This document shows, piece after piece, positions 1-8,781 of a stretch of 64,000 nucleotides of DNA. Numbering within the stretch: the first letter of the stretch is position 1; every line of letters begins with the position of its first letter. The notes under the pieces were generated by a model, which searched no databases, was not told the origin of the DNA, and worked only from the letters and a program-made list of their open reading frames with translations. The stretch lies in assembly GCF_003384035.1 (NCBI RefSeq), contig NZ_QQAK01000012.1, positions 186,001-250,000 on the forward strand, read 5' to 3'. A program made the position numbers and the translations under genes. Origin of the DNA: Sporosarcina sp. BI001-red. Lineage in GTDB: Bacteria; Bacillota; Bacilli; Bacillales_A; Planococcaceae.

Positions 1-231
1 AGTCATAAGCAAGTTGCCTCACAACTTTTTTCCTCGTTTAAAGAAGATACAGCAGGGAAAATAGTAAAAGGTGTAGGAATTTCGCACGCACAAGGGTTAG
101 CGATGGCAGAACCGTTGAAACGCCTTATCGAAGAGAGTGGTTTTACGGATATAAGGTTTTCTTTTACGTCACCTGTCGTCAGTACGCACACGGGCGCCGG
201 AGCAATTGGATTTATGTACTACACTGAATAA
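1..231 (+). CDS. DegV family fatty-acid-binding protein, C-terminal part (5' truncated by window)
   Basis: An open frame runs from base 1 to a TAA at 229-231 and gives the last 76 residues of a protein. It ends in a segment reading SPVVSTHTGAGAIG followed by an aromatic tail. The S/T-HTGxGA signature near the end is typical of DegV proteins, which bind a fatty acid and feed the FakA fatty-acid kinase in Firmicutes. The fatty-acid-binding N-terminal half lies outside the window. In related Bacillales a degV-like gene often sits just before ypmR, which agrees with the next gene. Family assignment is good; the physiological ligand is inferred from the family. Confidence 0.8.
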   Translation, partial: SHKQVASQLFSSFKEDTAGKIVKGVGISHAQGLAMAEPLKRLIEESGFTDIRFSFTSPVVSTHTGAGAIGFMYYTE

Positions 232-293
232 CCCTTTAACTCTATGGGGGATTTAAGAGTCTGATAACTAAAACGAAATGAGGAAATTTGATA

Positions 294-1112
294 ATGAGAA
301 GAAGAGCATGGATACTATTACTTGCCTTCTCATTGGTGCTAACGGGATGTGATCAGGTGTTCAGAAATAATGCAGAACCTTTTACCGAAAGAAGAGACAT
401 AGAGTTCTCCAATTGGGATATTCCAACAAACTTTGTGCCGAAGTCTTTACATGTTGTGGGGTTGGGAGATTCGTTGACACAAGGTGTGGGGGATGAAGAG
501 AAAAAGGGCGGTTATTTTGAACGGGTAGCTTCAGACCTGACTGAATGGGAAGGAATTTCTTTTGTTGAAACAGAGAACTTGGCAAAACGTGGTCGCCGGA
601 GTGACCAACTTGCCAAACAACTTGAAGAAACAGATATTCAAGCGTCCATTAAAGATGCAGACATAATCTTTATTACCATTGGTGGTAACGATATTATGAA
701 AGTATTGAAAGCCAATTTGTTCAAACTGAAAACAAAACCATTTTATAAGGAAATGGACAAATACGAACAGCGTTTAGATGAGGTTTTTGGAACGATTCGT
801 GCACTCAATCCTGACGCTCCAATTATCATGTCGGGACTGTACAATCCAATATTACTCATTACGGATGAAGTGAAAGAGTTTGATGAAATCATTGATGATT
901 GGAATGCGGTAATTGAAGCAAGAATTGAATTGGACGGAAACAGCTGTTTTGTACCCGTTGCTGATTTGTTTGAAGAAAATACAAATGTTGTCTATCATAC
1001 GGACTTTTTTCATCCGAATGCTCAAGGCTATACGTTGATGGAAGAACGCTATTTAAAATACTTGGAGGAATGTGGTTTGCAAGAAACACTCCAAGGGGAA
1101 ATGGACAGGTAG
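294..1112 (+). CDS. ypmR: SGNH/GDSL lipase-esterase lipoprotein YpmR
   Basis: Encodes 272 residues. The N-terminus is a lipoprotein signal with lipobox LTGC, so the protein should be anchored on the outer face of the membrane. SGNH-hydrolase blocks are visible in order: GDSLTQG (nucleophile Ser) near residue 60, GGND near residue 130, and DFFHPNAQGY near residue 240 with the catalytic Asp and His. The family hydrolyses ester or acyl bonds; the substrate of YpmR is unknown. ATG 294 is preferred over an in-frame TTG at 288 because the GAGG ribosome site ends at 283. The next gene, ypmS, starts 11 bases downstream, as in B. subtilis, suggesting co-translation. Confidence 0.9.
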   Translation: MRRRAWILLLAFSLVLTGCDQVFRNNAEPFTERRDIEFSNWDIPTNFVPKSLHVVGLGDSLTQGVGDEEKKGGYFERVASDLTEWEGISFVETENLAKRGRRSDQLAKQLEETDIQASIKDADIIFITIGGNDIMKVLKANLFKLKTKPFYKEMDKYEQRLDEVFGTIRALNPDAPIIMSGLYNPILLITDEVKEFDEIIDDWNAVIEARIELDGNSCFVPVADLFEENTNVVYHTDFFHPNAQGYTLMEERYLKYLEECGLQETLQGEMDR

Positions 1113-1123
1113 GAGATGATCGC

Positions 1124-1702
1124 TTGAACCGATGGAAAATCGCGTTTTTTACATTATCAGGAATGATAGCAGCAGGATTTGCAGGCGTTCTCTTTTTATT
1201 AGGATCGGCAGGAACTTCAGATCCTTTACCTTCAACAGAAGTGTTTGAAGATGGGGATGCTAATATCCTAACAGTGCGAACGACTAAGAAAGATTTTGAA
1301 GGAATCGCGAACACATATATTCGTGAAGCAATGAAAGGCGAGAAACTACCTGTCCAAATGAAAGTGAAGGATGACGTGATTCTCTACTCGGAGCTAACCG
1401 TCTTTTCGTTTACTCTCCCCGTGATTATGCACTTCGATCCCATTGTACAAAAAGATGGAAACTTGATTTTGAAACAGTCTTCCATGGAATTAGGTCAGTT
1501 AAACATTCCGCCATCCACGGTTTTAAAAGTTTTACGTGATTCAGTGAAGTTACCTTCTTGGATGATCGTTCGTCCTAAAGAAGAAGAGCTTTTCATTGAT
1601 TTATCGAAAGTTCCTGTCTCAAAGGATGTATCGGTACGAGCAAAATCGTTCAACCTAGAAAAGGATGAAATCTTACTTGAAGTATCCATCCTGAAAAAAT
1701 AA
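1124..1702 (+). CDS. ypmS: YpmS family membrane-anchored protein
   Basis: Encodes 192 residues. One N-terminal transmembrane segment (about residues 7-28) is followed by an extracytoplasmic domain with alternating short strands, as in the DUF2140/YpmS family. The start is taken as TTG at 1124, preceded by AGGAG at 1111-1115. An upstream ATG at 1070 would overlap ypmR by about 40 bases and add a poor N-terminus. The gene follows ypmR closely and precedes msrA by 15 bases, so it belongs to the same operon. Function is unknown; the pairing with a lipase-like lipoprotein suggests an envelope role (inference). Confidence 0.85.
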   Translation: MNRWKIAFFTLSGMIAAGFAGVLFLLGSAGTSDPLPSTEVFEDGDANILTVRTTKKDFEGIANTYIREAMKGEKLPVQMKVKDDVILYSELTVFSFTLPVIMHFDPIVQKDGNLILKQSSMELGQLNIPPSTVLKVLRDSVKLPSWMIVRPKEEELFIDLSKVPVSKDVSVRAKSFNLEKDEILLEVSILKK

Positions 1703-1717
1703 GGAGTGGTCTACGTC

Positions 1718-2239
1718 ATGAAACAATATGCAACGTTTGCAGGTGGCTGTTTTTGGTGTATGGTAAAGCCTTTTCATAAGTACGATGGCGTGCTTTCAGT
1801 AGTTTCTGGCTATACAGGTGGAGACATCCCAAATCCCTCTTACGAACTTGTCTGTTCAGAAACAACAGGTCATCGGGAAGCAGTTCAGATCGAATTTGAC
1901 GACGAAGTCATTTCATATCGGGAATTATTGGATATTTTTTGGCGTCAGATTGACCCGACAGATAGTGGGGGACAATTTTTCGATCGGGGCGAGTCGTACC
2001 AAACCGCTATTTTTTATCATTCAGCTGACCAGCAGAAGGAAGCAGAACAATCCAAGCTAGAACTAGAAAAGTCAGGGAAATTCACAAAATCAATCGCGAC
2101 AGAAATTTTACCGGCTAAATCGTTTTATTTGGCAGAAGAGGGTCATCAAGATTATTATAAGAAAAATCCAGGGCATTACAAACGCTATTCAGTTGGGTCT
2201 GGTAGAGAAAGTTTTAAATCAGAGAATTGGAGTGAGTGA
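1718..2239 (+). CDS. msrA: Peptide-methionine (S)-S-oxide reductase MsrA
   Basis: Encodes 173 residues. The GGCFWCM motif near the N-terminus carries the catalytic cysteine, and the conserved EGHQDYY segment lies near the C-terminus. The enzyme reduces the S-epimer of methionine sulfoxide in oxidised proteins, with electrons from thioredoxin. ATG 1718 follows AAGGAG at 1701-1706; a GTG inside that ribosome site is less likely. The stop overlaps the leader of msrB, so both enzymes, which repair the two sulfoxide epimers, are translated from one mRNA. Confidence 0.95.
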   Translation: MKQYATFAGGCFWCMVKPFHKYDGVLSVVSGYTGGDIPNPSYELVCSETTGHREAVQIEFDDEVISYRELLDIFWRQIDPTDSGGQFFDRGESYQTAIFYHSADQQKEAEQSKLELEKSGKFTKSIATEILPAKSFYLAEEGHQDYYKKNPGHYKRYSVGSGRESFKSENWSE

Positions 2240-2241
2240 TC

Positions 2242-2664
2242 ATGAAAGAGGATTTGAAAAATCGAATAACCGAAATGCAATATCATGTCACACAGGAACA
2301 AGGTACTGAGCCCCCATTCCGTAATGAGTTCGACAACCATTTTGAAGATGGAATCTATGTAGACCTTATTTCAGGAGAGCCCCTATTTAGTTCTAAAGAT
2401 AAATATGATGCAGGATGTGGGTGGCCAAGTTTTACAAAACCTATTGAAAAAGAAGAAGTGACTGAGCACTTCGACACGGCTCACGGGATGCGTAGAACTG
2501 AAGTACGTAGTAAAACTGCAAACTCTCATTTAGGACATGTCTTCCCGGATGGTCCCGGGGAAGCTGGAACGCGTTATTGCATTAACTCAGCTGCGCTCCG
2601 TTTTGTTCCTCTTGAAAAGTTTGACGAAGAAGGTCTGGGCGACTACAAAGCTCAATTCCAATAA
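2242..2664 (+). CDS. msrB: Peptide-methionine (R)-S-oxide reductase MsrB
   Basis: Encodes 140 residues. [20 protein letters not shown] and the catalytic [11 protein letters not shown] are all present. The two CxxC zinc motifs of many MsrB proteins are absent, which is normal for the B. subtilis-type zinc-free form. It reduces the R-epimer of methionine sulfoxide and complements MsrA. ATG 2242 lies 2 bases after the msrA stop and follows a GGAGTGAG site at 2229-2236. The gene is cytoplasmic and in the ypmR-ypmS-msrA-msrB-yozE cluster. Confidence 0.95.
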   Translation: MKEDLKNRITEMQYHVTQEQGTEPPFRNEFDNHFEDGIYVDLISGEPLFSSKDKYDAGCGWPSFTKPIEKEEVTEHFDTAHGMRRTEVRSKTANSHLGHVFPDGPGEAGTRYCINSAALRFVPLEKFDEEGLGDYKAQFQ

Positions 2665-2680
2665 GAAAGGAGGTCCGTGG

Positions 2681-2902
2681 ATGGACCGTTCCTTTTATCA
2701 ATTTGTATGTTCATATCGCGGTGGTGAAAAACATGATCCACATGCAATATTTGCAGAACGTATGTTTAATGATCACAGTTTTCCAAGGTATGAGAGATCG
2801 TTTGATCCACTGTCACGGTATATCGAAGAAAAAGCCGATCCTCAAATGCCATCAATTCTGTTTGACGAACTGTATCGGCACTTTGAAGATCGATTCCTTT
2901 AA
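2681..2902 (+). CDS. yozE: YozE family SAM-like fold protein
   Basis: Encodes 73 residues starting MDRSFYQFV. The pattern of a short aromatic N-terminus, FAERMFNDHSFP and a helical C-terminus matches the YozE/SAM-like (sterile alpha motif-like) family of Bacillales. AGGAGG at 2668-2673 precedes ATG 2681. It directly follows msrB. The role is not known; members are small cytoplasmic all-helical proteins. Confidence 0.85.
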   Translation: MDRSFYQFVCSYRGGEKHDPHAIFAERMFNDHSFPRYERSFDPLSRYIEEKADPQMPSILFDELYRHFEDRFL

Positions 2903-2905
2903 ATG

Positions 2906-2935
2906 GGCGGTGGAACCGTTGCAATACCGCCTGTT
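2906..2935 (+). terminator. Weak terminator-like hairpin after yozE
   Basis: GGCGGT at 2906-2911 pairs with ACCGCC at 2926-2931 and is followed by TGTTT. The stem has six pairs and the T-run is poor, so termination may be partial, with some readthrough into deoD. Confidence 0.4.
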
Positions 2936-2982
2936 TAACTGTATGATAAGTACAGAAAATGAAAAAGAGGTGCTATGTAGAG

Positions 2983-3687
2983 ATGAGTATACATATTAAT
3001 GCGAAAAAAGGCGATGTAGCCGATACGATCCTGCTTCCTGGAGATCCTCTCCGCGCGAAGTATATTGCTGAAACATTTCTTGAAGACGTTGTACAATACA
3101 ACGAAGTGCGTAACATGTTCGGTTATACTGGGACATACAAAGGGAAGCGAATTTCTGTTCAAGGAACTGGAATGGGTGTTCCATCTATCTCCATCTATAC
3201 GACTGAACTTATGCAAGAATTCGGCGTAAAGAAACTGATTCGTGTTGGAACTTGTGGCGCTATTCAAAAAGACGTTAAAGTACGTGACGTCATCCTTGCT
3301 CAAAGTGCTACAACGAATTCACCTATTAACCGCACGTTCTTCAATGGTGTGGACTATGCACCAACAGCAAACTTTGATTTGCTTTTGAAAGCTTATAATG
3401 CAGGAAAAGAAAAAGGCTTACATCTTCAAGTAGGGAATGTCTTCACGGAAGACTTCTTCTATAACGAGCATTCAGAACACGAAAAACTAGCATCATATGG
3501 AGTTTTAGCTGTTGAGATGGAAACAGCTGCATTGTACACACTTGCAGCTAAGCATGGTTGCCAAGCTCTTTCTGTTCTTACAGTAAGCGATCACATTCTT
3601 ACAGGTGAAGCAACAACTTCTGAAGAACGTCAAATTACGTTCAATGACATGATTGAAGTCGCTTTAGAAGCTGCAATTCAGGAATAA
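2983..3687 (+). CDS. deoD: Purine-nucleoside phosphorylase DeoD
   Basis: Encodes 234 residues, the usual size of the hexameric DeoD-type phosphorylase. Visible signatures are [14 protein letters not shown] near the N-terminus, [12 protein letters not shown] (phosphate/ribose region), RVGTCGAI and VEMETAALY (ribose-binding Glu). It splits purine nucleosides with phosphate to base and (deoxy)ribose-1-phosphate in the salvage pathway. ATG 2983 follows an AGAGG site at 2966-2970. A strong terminator follows, so the gene ends its transcript. It is the only purine-salvage gene near this cluster; purD lies about 47 kb away. Confidence 0.95.
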   Translation: MSIHINAKKGDVADTILLPGDPLRAKYIAETFLEDVVQYNEVRNMFGYTGTYKGKRISVQGTGMGVPSISIYTTELMQEFGVKKLIRVGTCGAIQKDVKVRDVILAQSATTNSPINRTFFNGVDYAPTANFDLLLKAYNAGKEKGLHLQVGNVFTEDFFYNEHSEHEKLASYGVLAVEMETAALYTLAAKHGCQALSVLTVSDHILTGEATTSEERQITFNDMIEVALEAAIQE

Positions 3688-3696
3688 TCCAAATGA

Positions 3697-3726
3697 GGGC
3701 CGCGGTCAAGTTAGCGGCCCTTTTTT
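3697..3726 (+). terminator. Intrinsic terminator of deoD
   Basis: GGGCCGC at 3697-3703 pairs perfectly with GCGGCCC at 3714-3720, followed by six T. Confidence 0.93.
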
Positions 3727-3765
3727 GACTAAATACGCATTACGAAGTAGAAAGTGGGATCGCGA

Positions 3766-5262
3766 ATGGACGAAAATGAACAAAATGAGCAGAACCGGGC
3801 ACCAGAGCCAGAGCAACACTCCGCTCACAATCGATATTTTAAGATAAAACCGTTCTCCTTCGTCATGTTGATTTTCACATTAGTCATTCTTACTGCAGGA
3901 ATTACGTTCTTTGCCCTTACGTTTGGTGATGACAAAGTTGTCGAAGTCGTAAGTCCTCAAAAAATCGATCGACAAGAATTCCAAAAGTTTTATGATGCCT
4001 ATGACGAAATTAAGAAAAACTATTTTCAAGATATTGACGACAAAGTTGTATTGGATGGCGCGATAAATGGAATGGTAGATGCTTTAGATGATCCGTATTC
4101 AGATTACTTGAATACAGAGGAAACTGAAAATCTTATGGAGAACATCTCATCCAGCTTCCAAGGTATCGGTGCTGAGATTCAAGAAGCTGACGGCTATATC
4201 AAAGTTGTATCCCCTATTAAAAATTCACCTGCTGAAAAAGTAGGTTTATTGCCAAATGACCTGATTCAGGCGGTCGATGGCAAAAGCATTCAAGGCATGT
4301 CTTCTTCAGAAGCTGTCCAGCTCATACGTGGTGAAAAAGGGTCGACTGTTACGTTAACGATAAAGCGCGGAGAAAAAGCAGAACCTTTCGAAGTGAAGAT
4401 TAAACGTGACGATATTCCGATTGAAACCGTCTATACAGAAATGCTGGATGGAGGAATTGCACATATTCGTATGACAACATTCTCGGAGCATACGTACGAC
4501 GAGTTACTAACAGCGTTAGACGATATGGAAGCAAAAGGAATGAAGGGACTCGTACTAGATGTACGACAAAATCCAGGCGGTGTCTTAGATGGCGCACTGA
4601 AAATTTCCGATCTGTTTTTGGATAAAGGAAAAACAGTCCTTCAAACGCAAGAAAAAGGGAAGAAACCAGTACTCTACCCCGCATCTGGCGGACGTAAAGT
4701 GAAAGTACCTGTTGCACTCGTTGTCGATGATGGTAGTGCATCTGCTTCTGAAATTTTAGCGGGCGCTTTAAAGGAATCCTCAGATATTCCAATCGTCGGT
4801 ATTAAGACATTTGGTAAAGGTACAGTACAATCTCCTCTAGATATGAAAGATGGTTCAAACTTGAAGATCACAACTGCAAAATGGTTAACACCAGATGGCA
4901 ATTGGATTCATAAAAAAGGAATTGAGCCTGATGTTAAAGTCGACTATCCATCCTATGCGATGCTACCTTTCCTAGACCCATCTGAAGAGATGAAGGAAGG
5001 ACATGTTTCAGCTAATACAGAGACTGCTAAAGAAATGTTGAAGGCAGTAGGCTATGACGCTGGAAAAATTGATGGCTTATTCGATGAGAAAACGACACAA
5101 GCTGTCAAAAAACTTCAAGCAGATCTTAAACTTGAGGAAACGGGTGTTTTGACAGGAGATACTGCAATTGGTCTCATGAACAAACTCCGCGAAAAAATCG
5201 AAAAAGACGATCCACAGTTGTTGAAAGCGAAACAAGTTGTGCTCGACAAAGTCGGTAAATGA
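3766..5262 (+). CDS. ctpA: Carboxy-terminal processing protease, S41 family (CtpA/CtpB type) with peptidoglycan-binding domain
   Basis: Encodes 498 residues. A charged N-terminus and one transmembrane segment (about residues 30-52) are followed by a helical cap, a PDZ domain (about 110-200; GIGAEI, PAEKVGLLPNDLI) and the S41 catalytic domain. The catalytic Ser lies in DDGSASASEILAGAL, and the catalytic Lys in FGKGTVQ. A C-terminal PG_binding_1 domain (about 420-485) contains YDAGKIDGLFDEKT. The protein should act outside the membrane, trimming substrate C-termini near the wall. ATG 3766 is used; a GTG at 3754 in the same frame is an alternative. Whether it is functionally CtpA or CtpB cannot be decided here. 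Confidence 0.9.
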   Translation: MDENEQNEQNRAPEPEQHSAHNRYFKIKPFSFVMLIFTLVILTAGITFFALTFGDDKVVEVVSPQKIDRQEFQKFYDAYDEIKKNYFQDIDDKVVLDGAINGMVDALDDPYSDYLNTEETENLMENISSSFQGIGAEIQEADGYIKVVSPIKNSPAEKVGLLPNDLIQAVDGKSIQGMSSSEAVQLIRGEKGSTVTLTIKRGEKAEPFEVKIKRDDIPIETVYTEMLDGGIAHIRMTTFSEHTYDELLTALDDMEAKGMKGLVLDVRQNPGGVLDGALKISDLFLDKGKTVLQTQEKGKKPVLYPASGGRKVKVPVALVVDDGSASASEILAGALKESSDIPIVGIKTFGKGTVQSPLDMKDGSNLKITTAKWLTPDGNWIHKKGIEPDVKVDYPSYAMLPFLDPSEEMKEGHVSANTETAKEMLKAVGYDAGKIDGLFDEKTTQAVKKLQADLKLEETGVLTGDTAIGLMNKLREKIEKDDPQLLKAKQVVLDKVGK

Positions 5263-5265
5263 GCT

Positions 5266-5300
5266 AAAGGCGCCCAATCCAACCGGATTGGACGCCTTTT
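5266..5300 (+). terminator. Intrinsic terminator of the ctp gene
   Basis: A 12-bp stem with one mismatch (GGCGcCCAATCC with GGATTGGaCGCC), a four-base loop, then TTTT. Confidence 0.9.
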
Positions 5301-5322
5301 CTACTAGAAAGGAATGGTAATT

Positions 5323-6219
5323 ATGATTGATGTGTATTTATATAGCGGATTTTTAGGGAGCGGTAAAACATCACTTCTGCTAAACTCTATTGCGCAACTA
5401 AAAGCAGCAGGGAAGAAGCCGGCTGTTTTGATGAATGAGTTCGGGGAGCTACCCGTGGACTCAGATTCCGTATCAGCATCAGGGGAAGTGCCGTTAAAAG
5501 AATTATTGAGTGGGTGCATTTGCTGTACGGGGTCTGAAAAGACGGAAGCGCAGCTACAAGCGCTTCTAGAAGACTATGAAGGCATAGATGTCATCTTGAT
5601 AGAAACAACCGGTGCTGCACACCCTGTGGAGGCATTAGACGCTGTCTATTCCCCTTTATTTGCAGATCGACTTCAAGTGAAAGGAATTGTAACAGTGGCG
5701 GATGCACCACGCTGGCTCCATCGTGAAGAGCTTTCACCTAGAATTCACTCATTGATGTTGGAACAAGTTCGCCATGCTCATATTATTGCTTTAAACAAGT
5801 CTGACTTGGTGACTGAGTCTCAATTAGCGTCAATCTCTATGGAGCTAGCGAACTTAAACACGTCTGCACCTATTGTACAGACAGTCCAAGGGAAATTAGA
5901 TTTCTCATTCATTGAAAAAACATTGTCAGCCGAGAAGTCTGCACAGCAGCCGATTATTTCAGGCAAGAACTTACCGCTTTCATCGAAAGTCATTACGTTT
6001 CTGAATCCAGTGAAAAAAGAGGATGTAGAGGCATGGACGGCTTTACTTCCTGATACCGTATATCGCATGAAGGGATATATCCCAATTGAGGGTGTGAAAA
6101 ATCCAATGCTGTTCCAATATGCCTATGGTATGGTGAACTGGATGCCGGAATATGTTAGGATGCCCGAGCGCCTTGTTGTGATTGGTGAAGGCATTGACCA
6201 AATTGACTGGATTCATTAA
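5323..6219 (+). CDS. COG0523/CobW-family GTP-binding metallochaperone
   Basis: Encodes 298 residues. GFLGSGKTS (P-loop) lies near residue 10, followed by the MNEFGE segment, the metal-binding GCICC (CxCC) motif, ETTG switch and the NKSD guanine-specificity motif. A CobW C-terminal domain follows. The family uses GTP hydrolysis to deliver Zn or other metals to target proteins. ATG 5323 is favoured over ATG 5314, which abuts the AGAAAGGA ribosome site. No Zur-box was recognised upstream. The gene stands alone between two terminated units, so its metal and client are not indicated by context. Confidence 0.85.
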   Translation: MIDVYLYSGFLGSGKTSLLLNSIAQLKAAGKKPAVLMNEFGELPVDSDSVSASGEVPLKELLSGCICCTGSEKTEAQLQALLEDYEGIDVILIETTGAAHPVEALDAVYSPLFADRLQVKGIVTVADAPRWLHREELSPRIHSLMLEQVRHAHIIALNKSDLVTESQLASISMELANLNTSAPIVQTVQGKLDFSFIEKTLSAEKSAQQPIISGKNLPLSSKVITFLNPVKKEDVEAWTALLPDTVYRMKGYIPIEGVKNPMLFQYAYGMVNWMPEYVRMPERLVVIGEGIDQIDWIH

Positions 6220-6414
6220 ATAGACGCTTTATGATGCCTTGTCAATAGGATTTGTTATCCAATAATTCATCCCATACCCATAGATATCCATAGAGATCTT
6301 TCTTCAACTCTATTTTTAAAGACATAGAGATAGGGAGTGGAGATGTATCCAAGGTGTTCCAATTTTACATCCTCCTTCTTCGTTTACGATAGTTTCCGAA
6401 GGGAGGCGTACAAG

Positions 6415-7263
6415 ATGAAAAAATCGATAGCAGTCATCTTACTCGGTTCGGCACTCGTATTGCCGAACACTAGCCAGGCAGAAGCTTCTACTCTTGACTC
6501 TGTCCAAGTGAACAAAGTAGTAAAAACAATAACAGTGGAGGGGAATTTGCAACAACTCCCAACACAGCTTCAATACAATAAGGAGGACCTACAAGCTTAC
6601 TACAATGGGTTAGCTAGTTGGTTTATGCAACACTATGCAAAACCACAACAAAAACCTGTAGAAAAGCCGCATGCTCCTGTTGAAAAACCATCGCCGACAC
6701 CAAAGCCAGACCAGAAGCCGGTGCCTGAAGTGAAACCGGAAAAACCAACGCCTCCAGCAACTGAAAAGCCAGTGCCGACACCAAAGCCAGAGCAAAAGCC
6801 GGACACCACTCCAGTTCCGACACCACCAGCTAAGCCGGCACCACAAGAAAAACCTGATCAAACACCTGACCAAGGTCAAGTTTCTGCGAGTCAAATCGAA
6901 CAAGCGGTTTTGACGCTTACAAATGCAGAACGTCAAAAAGCAGGATTGAAACCTCTTCAAATGGATGAGAAATTGATGCAGACTGCACGTGCAAAATCTG
7001 CAGACATGGCATCTAAAAACTACTTTTCTCATACGAGCCCGACATACGGCTCACCGTTTGATCAGATGAAAGCGAACGGTATCACATACCGCGCTGCTGC
7101 TGAAAATATTGCAATGGGTCAACGAAGTGCAGAAGAAGTCGTTAAAGGTTGGATGGCGTCCCCAGGACACCGTGAAAACATCTTGACTCCTGGCTACACG
7201 CACATCGGAATCGGTTACGATGCAAGAGGTAACTATTGGACACAACAATTCATTCAAAAATAA
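6415..7263 (+). CDS. Secreted CAP/SCP-domain protein (YkwD-like)
   Basis: Encodes 282 residues. A Sec signal peptide (MKKSIAVILLG..., probable cleavage after SQAEA) is followed by a short domain and a long Pro/Lys/Thr/Glu linker (about residues 78-155) built from repeats such as KPVEKP, PTPKP and EQKP. A C-terminal CAP domain (about 160-282) contains LTNAERQKAGL, YFSHTSP, ENIAMG and GHRENIL. GGGAGG at 6401-6406 supports ATG 6415; an upstream ATG would put 24 residues before the signal peptide. CAP proteins in Bacillales are extracellular and often wall-associated; enzymatic activity is unproven. A bidirectional terminator follows. Confidence 0.9.
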   Translation: MKKSIAVILLGSALVLPNTSQAEASTLDSVQVNKVVKTITVEGNLQQLPTQLQYNKEDLQAYYNGLASWFMQHYAKPQQKPVEKPHAPVEKPSPTPKPDQKPVPEVKPEKPTPPATEKPVPTPKPEQKPDTTPVPTPPAKPAPQEKPDQTPDQGQVSASQIEQAVLTLTNAERQKAGLKPLQMDEKLMQTARAKSADMASKNYFSHTSPTYGSPFDQMKANGITYRAAAENIAMGQRSAEEVVKGWMASPGHRENILTPGYTHIGIGYDARGNYWTQQFIQK

Positions 7264-7308
7264 AAAAAAGCCGGTTTAGCAAAGAAAATTGCTGAACCGG
7301 CTTTTTTT
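7263..7308. terminator. Bidirectional terminator between CAP gene and MATE gene
   Basis: GCCGGTTtAGCAA pairs with TTGCTgAACCGGC with one mismatch. It is flanked by A8 on the left and T8 on the right, so it can stop transcripts from both converging genes. Confidence 0.93.
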
Positions 7309-7310
7309 TA

Positions 7311-8663
7311 TCAAATTGAAAGATCATGTTTTTTCTGAATAACTCTTAGTCTAATACTTAACGCAATTGCACCAACTGTTAACCCTGCAATCAAACCTAC
7401 CCAATATCCGAAGGGACCAAGTTCGGTATAGGTTGCGGATACATAGCCGACGGGAAGTCCAATCACCCATAGGGATATAAAGCCCATCAGGAAAGTCATG
7501 TTGACATCCTTGTAACCTCGTAACGCCCCTTGTATAGGCGCTTGAACAGCGTCCGATAACTGAAACAACGAAGCGAAAATGAAGAACTGGGCAGCAAGTG
7601 TAATAATTGAACGGTCAGTGGTATACAACGAAGCGATTGATTCCCTGAATACTAGTAATATTGCGATGCCTATAAAGCTGAAAATCACGGCAAAACTAAT
7701 GCCGAGCAAGCTATACTTCTTCGCATCCTCAGACTGGCCAGCACCAATCGATTGCCCCACTAATATGGTCGCTCCCATTGAAATACTAAGTGGAATCATA
7801 TACAACAGTGATGTGAAGTTCAATGCTACTTGATGCGCAGAAATTACTTCAGTTGAATACGAACTCATTAATAACGTAACTACTGAAAAGATGCTTGTTT
7901 CGATGAATATTGACATCCCGATCGGTACTCCTATGAACAAAATCTCTTTCCAATAAGACCAGACCGGCAACTGCCAGTGCTTCAATAACTCGTACTTTTG
8001 ATAGGGTTTACCAGCCACCGCAACAGCACCAGCAATGACAAACACAATCCAATATGTAATTCCAGACGCATAACCGGCGCCAGCTCCACCAAGTTCAGGG
8101 AATCCGAAATGACCGTAGATCAATAAGTAGTTCAATAACACATTGATTGGAGCGGAAATAAGGATGATGAACATTGATACACGAGTAGAACCAAGTGCAT
8201 CAAAAAATGATCGTAATACGGTGTATGCGAATAATGGTGCTAGACCGATGCTCATTCCTTTTAAATAGTCAATCGCTACACCACTCACTGGTGCTTCCAG
8301 TGACATGGTCCTAATAATCGGGAAGAAGACCAATAAAATGAATCCGAAAACGACAGTTGCTAAAGCGATGGATACATAGAGTCCTTGTTGCACAGACGGT
8401 TGAACGCGCTCGGTACGTCGAGCACCTACGTGCTGAGCAATAATCGGTGTAAGTGCCATAAGGATTCCAGCAAGACCGGTGTAAACGGGTATCCAAAATG
8501 ATGATCCGATTGTGACTCCTGCTAAATGGTATGTATCGTACCTTCCAGTCATAAGAATATCAAAGAATGTCACTAAGTATAAAGCCACCTGTGTAATTAA
8601 AATCGGCATGACAATTTTGGCAAAATGGAACGATTTTCTTTCCACAGGAAGAGAAGATTCCAC
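7311..8663 (-). CDS. MATE family multidrug/toxin exporter (NorM/YojI-like)
   Basis: Encodes 450 residues with about 12 hydrophobic segments in two homologous halves. MPILITQVALYLVTFFDILMTGRY in helix 1 and the GxxxAxxxQxxG-type segments of each half are typical of MATE exporters, which expel cationic drugs in exchange for Na+ or H+. GTG start at 8663, preceded by GGAGGG six bases upstream. In B. subtilis a MATE gene (yojI) also lies in the odhAB-yojNO region, so this fits conserved synteny. Substrate unknown. It is transcribed divergently from murG. Confidence 0.88.
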   Translation of the reverse strand: MESSLPVERKSFHFAKIVMPILITQVALYLVTFFDILMTGRYDTYHLAGVTIGSSFWIPVYTGLAGILMALTPIIAQHVGARRTERVQPSVQQGLYVSIALATVVFGFILLVFFPIIRTMSLEAPVSGVAIDYLKGMSIGLAPLFAYTVLRSFFDALGSTRVSMFIILISAPINVLLNYLLIYGHFGFPELGGAGAGYASGITYWIVFVIAGAVAVAGKPYQKYELLKHWQLPVWSYWKEILFIGVPIGMSIFIETSIFSVVTLLMSSYSTEVISAHQVALNFTSLLYMIPLSISMGATILVGQSIGAGQSEDAKKYSLLGISFAVIFSFIGIAILLVFRESIASLYTTDRSIITLAAQFFIFASLFQLSDAVQAPIQGALRGYKDVNMTFLMGFISLWVIGLPVGYVSATYTELGPFGYWVGLIAGLTVGAIALSIRLRVIQKKHDLSI

Positions 8664-8691
8664 GGATTTCCCTCCTTTTTTATTTCAACCC

Positions 8692-8720
8692 TTATTGTAT
8701 CATGCTTATTTTGGTATACT
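8692..8720 (+). promoter_or_regulatory. Predicted sigma-A promoter of murG (extended -10)
   Basis: TATACT at 8715-8720 is preceded by TGG, giving an extended -10. The -35 is weak (TTATTG at 8692-8697, spacer 17). The ribosome site AGAGGTGA and ATG of murG follow. Confidence 0.6.
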
Positions 8721-8781
8721 ATCAAAAGAAACAGATGAGATTGACTTTATTTTTTAACGATAGAAGAGGTGAACGGCCCTA

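Noticed and set aside
2242-2664. MsrB lacking zinc cysteines as a defect
   Set aside because: The zinc-free form is normal for Bacillus-type MsrB, and the catalytic Cys is present.
6610-7032. Antisense frames within the CAP gene linker
   Set aside because: They arise from the Pro/Lys repeat composition of the real gene and read as Arg/Trp/Leu-rich nonsense.
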